Source: Phoronis australis
Taxonomy: Eukaryota; Phoronida; Phoronidae
Length of the DNA stretch: 64,000 nt
Direction of reading: 5' to 3'
NCBI GenBank assembly: GCA_002633005.1
Contig: NMRA01000087.1
Coordinates: forward strand, 62,001-126,000
Each line of letters opens with the position of its first letter. The first letter of the stretch is position 1. Shown here in pieces: positions 42,601 to 54,600 of the stretch. The position numbers were made by a program, and so were the translations under genes. The notes beneath the pieces are model-generated. The model was given only the letters and a program-made list of their open reading frames with translations. It made no database searches and was not told the origin of the DNA.

Positions 42601-45600
42601 AGCGACACTCTACCACCAACTGGGAGATTCAAAAATCAGGGGGTGGGCGCAACCCTGACCGCAGGCGTTTAAAAATAAAACTATTGAGAGGTCGGGGATT
42701 GGAGCTTACCCAAAATGCTCAATTTGCTCACCCTAGCACTTTAACTCTTTGGCAGACTGCTCTTTATCCAAAAGCAAGTGATACGCCTCCATTTTAGAGG
42801 CTAAAATCATTTTGAGACTGCCGTACCCAGACACTGATACTTTTAAGGAAGTCTTGGATCACATAAATTGGGGTTGAGCGCTAAGCCGTGTGTGGACATT
42901 TTTAAGAGTGAAAAATATGGAATTTTGGTGTGGTTGTTTATTTGAACTTGGGCACCAACTTGGATAAGTACGGTAATAGCAAGGAATCCTAACCATCTCC
43001 AGACAAGCTGTCACTTGGATTTAAAAACTAATCAATGCAGTTAGCACCACAACAACTTTTAATTACCACGCTACTTTACAAGGCTTAAAGCCCATAAACT
43101 TGCCAAGAGAACAGCTTGGCACTCACCTAGTTATGCAATTTTTAAGATTCCATACCTATAAATTCAGATACGAAATCAAAAATCCAACAGAATACAACAA
43201 AACAGACTGTTTGAAATTCCGGAGTAGGTGTGCAGTTCAAGATGTGAATAAGACAAAATAACTAACATGATAAGTGCATAGCCAAATCTCCAGTTCTTTT
43301 GTGAGAAATGTTATTTTTATTCTCATTTTCAGTTTTTTTTCAAATGCTGACAAGTAAGCAAAATTAAACCACAGACATGATAATGAAGACGAGGAATTCC
43401 TTTAATGGCTGACAACATAATATCCCTTGTGGCAGTGTCAAAGACTGGCTGCAACCCAACTCCTAAACAGACCATCTCCCACGTGCCTCCGCTACAAATG
43501 ACAGTGCAGATATTTTGGCAACCAATATAAAAGGTTAATTTAAGTCTTGGATAAATGTTAAAATCGCCAGTAAAAATGGCGGGATCCCTTTCGCAGTTTA
43601 CCAAGAATACTTAGGCCACAAGGCCAGGCCTGTTGTTCTAACTGACCTGACGCAAGCTCCGCCCCCTTGCGTAATGTCGACTAACGAACAATAAGCTTTA
43701 CCCAGCAACGTGTTGTTTGTTGGGTAAAATGGCAGCTTGGAAATGAAGGTGTGTCAAGAATGCTGCATTCTGATTGGTCAATTGAGCAGTCACTCAAAAT
43801 CTTGGCGATAGGTCAATTAACCCATCGCCAGGATTTTGAGTGATGTCATAACTGACCAATCAAAACACAGTATTCTTGACACACCTTCGTTTCCAAGCTG
43901 CCATTTTACCCGACAAACAACATGTCAGGTAAAACTTATTGTTTGTCGACTTTTCGCAAGGGGGCGAATATTAATAGCCGAGTATCATGCTTCAATACAG
44001 TAGTCATCTAAGTTATCAGCAGGTGTCTCTGTCAGTGACAGCTCATGTGTATTCAAATATTCACAATTTAACCACTTGAAGTACCTCACTTCATTTATCA
44101 TCACAGCATATAACCAATCACTTCATCATATTTATGACAATGAGCAATGTAAACAGTTGATATACAACCACCATGTGCACCACAAATATCAAAAATATAA
44201 GGGATCCCAATTGTTGAAAATTTGCCACAAGGGGGCACAGCAGTAGTCAGATCTATCTGAAAGTCAAGGAACACGCCTACTTAATTCCTTCGAGATGAAC
44301 AGAGATTGACATTAGCCACAGACTTATGTCCTGAAATGTTGGATTTTAAGTTTAAAATGGCCATAAAATTTGTGTGATTTTTGTGATACATAAGTACAAT
44401 ATATATATTTGAGAAAGTTAAGATTGACATCCATAAAACTTGCTGAGCAACTTTTCTACGATCACACCATACCACTATAAAATTGTTTTGATTTTGCAAT
44501 ATCTCCCAGGTAAAGTTTTGACTAAAACTGTAAAACTTTGCATTAACAAAGAATACTCTAAAGAGTCTTAATAACCTTATCAGAGTTCGACATTTGCGAC
44601 CTGACAAAATTCACATGTCGACGAACAGAAACAGAGGTCGCAGAACCTCATTGGCAAGAGGCGAAAATAAAATGTGAGATGTGTGAGATATCTGAAGCGA
44701 AAAACGGGCAAACTCAGCAGATGCTTGCTCCAACGGAAAATCAACGGTGACTCATGTGCTCGGTGATTCCCTTCTCGAGCCCAATATCCCGTGCACAGGC
44801 TCACCTCCTGAGGAACAGGAACCCGATCCAGCCCTTTTGATTTTTGCCGAACAGTCTTTTTTACATCTTTTTACTTTCGGTAACATTTTGAGGTTATCCG
44901 GCAAGTAGCGACCTAGGATTTTTATCACGTCGCCAAATAAAATCCCGAGGTCTTATTGACGATCTGCAGGTCACCACATCAAGACCTGTTTATGACTTAT
45001 GTTCAGTCATCGACCATTCAGACAACCTTTTATCATAGAACTTCTAATCTGAAACAACATGCTGATATGGAACTAGCCCACCACATGGGAAATTAGTGGC
45101 ATGTTTTTCAGAGTGCACTTTAGAAATGTCATGAAACAAAGCGGCAGAAGTCAATAATCAAGTGCTGCCATCATGTTCTAATCAGTTAATTTGTAAAGAA
45201 TGGAAAAATATTGAATATCTGGCTCAAAGAGCACAAATGGGACGTCACTTGAAGCCAATCTCCAACTTTATTGGATAAAAGGGTCCGGAGTTAACTAAGG
45301 CGAAATGTAATTGCTTTTATCCATACCTTGTGGTGTTGGTGAAAAGTAAAATATAGTTTAGGCCCGTGTCAAATAAAACTAATCAATCAGAACATTTTAG
45401 TTCATTGGTTTGATAAAATATACATTGCTTCTTAAAATTGATAATTATTAATGCGTAGCTGGCTATTGAAATATCAAAAAATGTCATTTGTATCATGTGA
45501 AACAATGACAGACCACTTCATTAATCATTAATATTCTTTTAGGAACAAACCCAATTCACATCTACCGTACATTATAAAACTTTCACTACATGATCATTGG

Positions 45601-48600
45601 TCAGCCAAGGGCAATACCAAGACTTGGCATTTTGCACAAGAGAGTCTAAGCTTGTGGGCGATTTTTCATTCATTGATGGGAATTTTTGGGCAAAATGAGG
45701 GTAATTTCTTAAGATTTGGGATCAACATTCGATTTAAAAAACGATGCATCGAGGGCCCTGCATTAATAGTCAAAATCTCAACAATTGACAAGAAATTCCC
45801 AAAAAGAAGAAATGAAGCTAATTTAGGTACATGGTAGATAGAAAATGAGCAAATGCTTTGTATTACTGAGCAGAATTATAGAATACATTGTTTTCTCTGG
45901 AAATGAATACCAGTGAGGTAATGCAAAACACAAGAGAGTAGATACATTGGTTCCTGGTTAAACAAACAACCAACAGTAGCAGGCTGTTTGTACCAAAACT
46001 AACATTTGAGAGATCCAACTGACCTGGCCATGTTTGGCAACACTACTTTATGAGAGGACACCTGGTGAAAATATATGAAAAGTGATGATGATGATGGACG
46101 AAGACGGTGACAAATGACGAAGATACAAATTATTATAAGAAAAACAGTTTTGTGGAGTAACACTTGATGAAAAACCATGAGGGTGATGAATTTGATGAGA
46201 TGACCATTAATGATGACGGTGATAAATCAAGAAACAAAGATTTGTACAGAAAATGAGCAATCAATAAAAGTCAAGCAAGGAATAATAAAAGAGCAGTTAG
46301 CAGAACAGGAAATGTCAAATAACTCACAAACAATAGGCCATAATGAGGAACAGATGTAATCTTTAAGAACTTAAGAAGGTAAGTGAAACCGAAGAGCAGA
46401 TGGGATATGCCAAATAGTGCTCAACAAAATCTATTCTCATACCAAGTTTCAAAAAGATCTTTCAAGGGACAACAGAGTCGTAGAAAAGCGAAAGATGGCT
46501 GCCACAGTGCCATCTTGCATCCAATTTCAATCAAAAACAAGCCTTGAACAAAGTGCCATAGTAAGAAAATCATATCTGAAGAATTTGAATGAATTTTTAT
46601 ATGATATTTTTGAAAGGTTTTTATACGTATATAAGGATGTCAGATGAAAATTGACTGATTGAAGGTCACCTGACAATATCTATTTTCACATTAACTCACC
46701 ATTTAACTAATTCACACCAGACATGTGTTTGCTAATTAGCAAAATTAGGTCATCAATATTCTGTGCCTTACTCATTCAATAAAGTAAAATTTGATTGCAG
46801 GTCAAGCACCGCTTATCATGCAACATTTATGACATCACACCCAGAGGGAGCCAGTGATAAAACATGGCCATCGATGCCTCGACTTTAGGGTGCATATCGA
46901 CATCATTACCCCCTCCTCAAAAAAACATTTGAAACAATTTAAAAATCACAAGACATTCCCATTGTCAAGCCTAAAAATTCCCGTTACGATAAAAAATACA
47001 ACCAGTTTCGACCCACATAGACACCACAGAATCAGTGTTTTATTAACTGTAGAAGTCAAGTCAATTGAAGCACTTTTCAGCCATGTGTACAGGAGAGGAT
47101 TTTCTTTTCTCACAGGGCAAAAACTACCTATCTAGAAGGCACAGGCCTTTTGCCCTTCAGGTGAGTGAGAGCCTCGTAAAATCCAACATGATTCAACAAC
47201 AGAAACCAAGAAATCAAGAATTGAAATTAAACAGTCTTAATTCGGGCTTTTTCACACTTCTTAAATCTTAAAGTTTACACCTAACAATCAATCCAACAGT
47301 ATACTATCATCTACAAGTTCAAACTGCGACTCTCATAAAACAAGCTTTGCAGGAAAAAATAAAATTATCGCTCTTTAAGCCGAAGTCTTTTCAAGACATC
47401 ATCGTGCACTGCAGGTGACCAGCGTCCACCACCCCTACTTGACCTCAGTTAAACAGGTGATCATGACAGATCGGGATTTAAGGCACCTATCAGCCTAATC
47501 CCCGTGTCTACTGGACTGGCCACTTGAGGGCTGCACTTATCACCCACAAAGCAAACAGACCGGTTGACCACTGGTATCTTACCAATGAAGTAATCTAGTC
47601 TGGAAGACCAGGTGAAACAAATGCGAATTGTTCTACACATCTGTATGTTCTATTTAAAAACTTCAGGTATAAATATATACAGTCAGTAACAATCTAACAC
47701 CCAGTTTGAGAAAGTATGAGTTACTGTCAATGTTCACCAAAATACACGCATGTGAATTATCAACAAATTCACCTTTGAAAACCTATATTCTGTAGTATCT
47801 GTACTAGTCAGCTTGGGACCCACTCATTCATTTTAAGTGTCTCAATGGAAACACAAATATATTAGCCAAAATACCTGCAATACAGGTACACAATCAAGGA
47901 AAATACCAAGTGAACACAACATGAGTGTGCAGTGGCTGGATGTGCACTCACAGGGGGAAACTAGTAGCCTTCAACAGCCATTTTATTAAAATTATTGACC
48001 ATGAATAAAAATTATGTAATAGACACCGGCTGCATAGTCAGGAGCAACCAGTGTAATGAAAGTAAAGATTAGTTGCTAAAACTTTATATGATCAATTTAA
48101 TCTTTGTTCTTTACGACAGAAAAACCTGTTGTGTAAAGCAAGCTGAAAGTAATTGCTGATAACCGTTCAATGGACTGTAATTTTCAATCCCAACAGTTTA
48201 ACAAAACTAGCGTTGAAATGCGTCCACGACTGTATCGAAAACAATGAGCTTCCAGTGATGTGTATTAAAAAAGGACACCAGGTAGCGCAGAATAAGGTCA
48301 AACTTGTCTGATAATGGAAAGCTCTTCTCGTCTTCCTTACAAAAACCTATTGGAAATTTTTAGGAAAGTCTGTCCCCGAACTCTGAAGAGGCGAACAAAA
48401 CAAATGGAACTGCCACTATGAAGCGCAGCTGTAGTCAGATCCATGCCAAAAGAAGTTGTCACCTGTTGTCAAGTTGCATAGAGATGTACCTGGCATACGT
48501 TCAGTAACGCTGGGACCAACGCTAGGACCTACCTAAAGTCTAGCCAAAGTCACGTGATATTTAAATGCGTGGCAATATCTCATGTAATCTCGCAGTCTTG

Positions 48601-51600
48601 CCTTTTAGCGAGGTCCAAGTGTTACTGAATGGGACGTGGTTATATTACACAAAATTCCTGCAGGAGGTTCAGGAGACGCATATGTGGATGCAAAAAATTG
48701 CCACTAGGGGACACAATGGTAGTTGGATCGGTCACAAACTCGAAGTCATTTGCCGTCAGCTACAAAGGAAAACATCGCAAAATCTCATTAAGACCAAGTA
48801 CCGGGGTTTAGGAGATACAGTAGCTGACCGCCAGACAGACGCCCACAAAGACGTGATAGCAATATGCACCACATATGTATATGTGGGCACATAATAAATG
48901 CATTTAATTGTAATTTAGCACGGAAACTAATATCATTCATATCCAAACCTTGTGATATCTAGATTAAGGAGACAATACTGGACTTCAACACGCTTAGTGT
49001 GGTGAGAACAGGAAATCATATTTCACTTAATTCCATTACAAATTCTGGTGTGCAAGACATTAGGATGGACAGATCCGAGACGAATAAACAATTTCTTTCA
49101 TTCACAGACACGATGATAATTTTGTATAAATATACGTATATGGTGGCGTGCTGACTAGACCTGGAAATGTTTGCGACATTGAAAATTTGTGTAGGAGTAA
49201 TTTGATTGTCCCACCACAAAACAGTGGCAATTTGACGGCAAGAAGGTCGCAGAGAATTCGTAAAAACGGCTGGGGAAACCTCAAGGCATTGTAATCCCAG
49301 AGCTCTGTCCATCATCAACTACCTCTATCGCCTTCTAGTGATAAAAGTTTTTCATTGTCACTGTTACAGTCACCATTTTTCCCTAAGGAAGGTCATGTGA
49401 TCAGAACCTTATCCAATCCAATACAAGGAGAGCCTCAAATGTGGTCTGAATTAACACTTTGCCAACAACAACTGAAGATTCAGTGAGTGCAATGACTCGA
49501 TATCTACAATTAAGACATTACTGCCACATGGGTATGGCCTTGTTAGGGGCCAGGCTAACCTTAATGATGGAAACTAAAACATGCAATCTTGACTTAGGAT
49601 CATAGGCCAGGGATTGAATTTAATACATGCCAATGTTCACTGTTGCCTACAGACTTTGAAATAAAACCACAGAAATGCTGTTTGTCTTAATTAAGACTGC
49701 ACAAATTTCATTGAAATAAAACCACAGAAATGCTGTTGGTCTTAATTAAGACAGTACAAATTTCATGACTTTGTTTTTAGTTTAAGGCATAAGCAGGCGC
49801 ATGTTTGTGTGACAGGAATTTAAGCTCCAACTGGAGATTAATTATGAAAAGACGAAAAATAACGTGTATTGAACCAGAGCTGCAACCTAAAGAGGCCCAC
49901 GAAAATCTGAAGACGTGTAGAAGACACGAGGCTAACTACAGTAGAACATCGATTCTGTATAATGCTACTTATATATGGCACATGAGACTGACAACTGAGT
50001 ATTTTACAAGCAATAGCCTCCTTTCAGATATCAATTACCAACTAATTAATCATTTTCTCTTTACATTTAACTACACATTGTTTCATAGTGAGTCATTGTT
50101 GTTGGCAATAGTCGGATGTGTCGTATTTTGAGAACCAGTTTGATCCCTGTTATTCAGTGGTGAAATCTGGTTCTCAAAATTCGGGCATATTATATCCGTC
50201 CATTAACCATTTGTTTGTTGGCTTACCAGGTGAATTGTAACCAAAACAGCCACAATTTCCTGAAAATTTCCAAGCCATGTGTTACACCCAAGGCACGTGA
50301 CCACAAGATTCCTTCCGTAGATTTTGCATCTATGGAACTCAGCCCTGCTTGACTCCAGATCTTTTATGTGTTCAGTCTAGTACCAAATCAAACATACATT
50401 GCCCTCAACATAAATGCAATTAATCACAGGAGTGGGAATATTACCAAACATAATGACCACAGTGCAATATCTGGGCAGAGATCTCATCTAAATCTGGAGA
50501 CCGAAAAGCAAACATGCCAAATGATCACAGAGAATGCGAAATATTGACCAGAAATAAATTGGAAATCCTTTGGTAAATAGACTAAAGTCTCAGTTTCCCT
50601 TCAGTATTCAGTGCCTCTTGTGAGGTCAATCTTTCACTTCCCAACACATGGACAAAAGGATACTCACAGCTTCCAACAAAAACCAGGTATTAGGATTACA
50701 TAATCAGCTCTCAGACAGGAAAATGGCTCCACCAGGTGGTTTGTCTGGATACTGTTTGATCAGTGAGGAGTCAAGACATGACCATCCAAGCATGCCCAAG
50801 CCAGCTCAAGACTTGTTGAAGGAGAAAAGATGAAGTGCTAAGCTGGAGTGCATTCAGAACAGTACATATGTTGAGGCTGTGCTATGTTTTAAAATGTAAT
50901 TATATCGGCAAGGTGACACTGTCATTGAGACATTACAAGCTTCCATTCAGTAGTAAATGGTAGTATTGTGTCTGCAATGTTCTAGGAAGGCAAATTTCCC
51001 AATGAAAAAGTATGATTATGATCAGGTCCTCAAATGTAAACTGTACATATCGAATACCGTCCCAAGAATATACTGGGCAAGAAATCCGCAAAAGAGATCT
51101 GTCAACCTCAAAAATGTTTTATCATTAAAAGTTCATAATTCTGTTATAGAAATCATTGGCTTGTGAGTGTGAACTGTTATCTGTATACAATTACTAGTAC
51201 ATATCATCAATTACCAACTGCAAAAACCTCATTACCCCACAAATTTCCTCACTCGATATATCAGCATCTTTTAGACTACAGTAGACATTTAAACTTCCAA
51301 AACATCTGTTTGAGCGTCTCCGAGTCTTATTTTGAGGGCAGAATATCTACTCAAGAATAAATTCACACTGGTAGCTAGGACTACCTATGCTGGCTGAATT
51401 ACATATTTTATGCTAATAACTCAAACCAGAATTAAAAAAGAACAACTTCTGATTTAGACTTCTTACAGTTGTGAAATTGGTCTCAACATGTTCCTTACAG
51501 AGGCCCTCGAGGCCTCGATTTTGGTTTTGAATATTAACTCCATTCCGCCCTGAAAAATATTTCAAAATCGTGCAAAATTCGCCTAATCAGACACAAAAGT

Positions 51601-54600
51601 TCTGCTCTAATGATTGAAAATCCGTCTCAAAACTTGTCTCGTACAGTCCCTCTAATTGATGTTGGTGGCAACCTTGGGGCACAATTGGCTTGTCGCTTGT
51701 CATCACCAAGTGTGTGTTCCGCAAATATGAGAACCTTGCACAAATGCAAGATTTCACCTTCAGTGAAATCTATGAAACTCACCAGAGCAGTTCCTGCTTT
51801 TCATAATCAATTTAATCTTGTAAATAACAGAAACTCCATTAACAGGATATTGGCAGGGGGTAAGCATTGGATTAGGCAGTAAGAAAGAATGCCCATCCTA
51901 GGTCGCCCACCTCCGTACTGAGTGACTCATCCCCTGAGTTAATAATCCTCAAACAGTGACTGATGGTGTGGGTATTAACTAGCCAGCATGTCCAAGCAAG
52001 AAAACCCTTGGGCAGTATGGACATGATTACATGATTCTGTCCACACATTGAACAGTGTATCAGGTCAGAACTTGGCAGGGTGTCCACTGGGAAGGGTAGA
52101 CTGTAAAGAGGCTGAACAATCCCTTACCATCTACAGTTTTAAATTAGACCACAGAGTCCTGGAAAAAGCCCTGCAGTTATAGACTAGTTACAAAGGACCC
52201 ATGTCACAAGACAGAGGTCCGTTGCAAAACTCTGACGTCAATTCAAAGAAAATGACCCTGTCTGGACAAGAGAAGAGACACAAGTGATTAACGATTTAAT
52301 TTTCTTTAAATAAACTATTATGGAATTTATTAGAAAAAAATGGCCAAATGACATTTGCCCTTACAATAATCTCACTGGAATGTGCGACTCATTTCACTCA
52401 TTTCTCTGCCACCATTCTTCAAAAATAACCTTCACAGTTTAAAAGAGTGATCTTAATATCAAACGGAGCCGAAATGCCACAAGAACATAATTGTATAATC
52501 CACAATAAATTTCCCCCCAGAGAGTTGGAATGTTGCACAAATAAAGATTTATTTCTCATTTTCATTCAGAGAGAACCAAAACTGTCAAATGGTGGAATAT
52601 TTGATGGCAATCATGGTTAAACAATTTCAGTTTCCCAGGTGTTATGTATTATTACCTTCTTGAAATGAAGTTTAAAAAGCTGACACAATACTGTGTTTCA
52701 ACAAAGCTTCGTGTTAAGTAGCCTCTTAGACATTTCAGCTTTTAATTTTAAGTAAGGATAAAAAATCTAGGATTTCAGATACTGACAACTTCTTAAATGA
52801 ATTGTTCGATTAAAAAACAGCAGGTCTGATTCGAGCATGAAAATTTAAAACAAGAATATGTTGTCACAAACAAATGTAACTAAATCACAGAAATTCTGTC
52901 ATAAAAACCTAACCAATCATACACCAACAAAAACAGAAAATAATATACTTTTAAATACTTTTTTCGGTAAGTTTCATGATTTCAAATCCAAGAAATAATT
53001 ATTCCGCTAAAAACCACATTTCACATAGCTTCATTTTTTTATCACAAACATCTTCTCACTGAGATGTAGATTATTAAAATCGACATCACAGGACAGAGCC
53101 AATGTGCCACAGGAGATAAGACAGCACAAATCAATAAGTAGGTCGAACTGACCACCTTGGATTTTCGCAAGAAATCAAGAACTTGGCAGCCAGAAAGTAA
53201 ATAAAGGTATCGGACCTACCGAGATTTCTTCGCATTGCAGCCATAGTTAGCTCATCTGTTTAAATACGGTGGCTGATTGTATAGGATTTCCAAAGGTTCC
53301 TGCTACTGCAAACATGGTCAATATAGGGGTAAATATAGACACCGCAAAGGTGTTCAAAGTAGACAGGGGGTGATTACATAACGGTGAATTTTTCAATGTG
53401 GCGGCGGGGGGCCCCAAGCTGACACGCAAAAGCCCTTCCTTGATCAAATAAGAATTCGTGAGCAAGTGAAGGAATTTTTAAAGCAAACAGATTTGAAGTG
53501 GATCTAAATTGAAAGTTACACCGCTTTATGGCACTCATAAAAAATCGGTTCAGAACTTATTAAAAACCTTTTATTTCCAATTTAAATCTAATTAACTGTT
53601 CACACTAAAAGGCTTATACCCTTTAACACGATTTAAAGGTTATGACTCCTGGTGTAAAGAGTTGAAACTGGGCTGTAAAAGTCAGGGTAATAGTTCAATG
53701 TGAACAGTGAGCGCAGTTGTAAAAGTTTCGGCCTATTGTGTACGGAATACATTCAATGCCACTGACCTCTTGCAACTAAGTCAGGAACTAGGGTTGTAGT
53801 ACGGTGCTGTAACTCTTGGCATGAATGGAAGCAAATATAACTGTGGAAAAGTTACACAAGCTGGTTTAGTTGGTGTGAACTCAACTTCAGTATTTATAAT
53901 TATCAGCAAGGAGTGATTCCTCCCAATCCTGAGACCTCGCACTCATAGCCAGGGAGGAAACAACTCAGGGTCCACCTGGGGCAGGTGAGTGTAGATCCCA
54001 AGAGTACCGTAAAATGACCCTCCTCAGTAGCACGATAGGCGACACGCCACAACGCCCACAAGTAAACCAGTCTGGGAACCACCAAAGTCAACAGGTATAA
54101 AATCAGCTGAGCACACAACTGTGGAATGTTAGAATAAGTGCTGTTGTGAACACAATAGCTTGGTCATGGAGTGGTGGATTGATAACCAGGAAGGACATAA
54201 ACTATTGAAATCAATTTGATGAACACAAGTGAGCCATCATCACACCTCCTCTATCAGCAGTTTTGTGGGTGTTCTGAGAACAGCAGCTGCTACAGAGTTG
54301 CATAACATCAGGGCTAAAGAGAATATTGAAAATTTCTTTCTACAAAGAAAAAATCTGAAACATCTAAGATTTCAACAGGCACACACTTAAAAAGTATGAA
54401 TTGAAAGTACCTGTATTTTTATCAATTCTATCTCACCAATTTCGGACAAAAATTAAATATTAAAATTACCTTCTTTTAATTTTCAAGTTCGCCTGACTGA
54501 CACTGCTGTAAATGGCCCCAATATTTCAAGATATTGCATAACAGTTGCTATGCTATGCAATTTGAACTTGCCAAGGTATTAATTTGATACTACAGATCTT

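Noticed and set aside
48565-48894. 109-codon frame ending in a RQTDAHKD motif
   Set aside because: Falls on a SINE-like repeat with recurring nucleotide blocks elsewhere in the intron; not a host gene.
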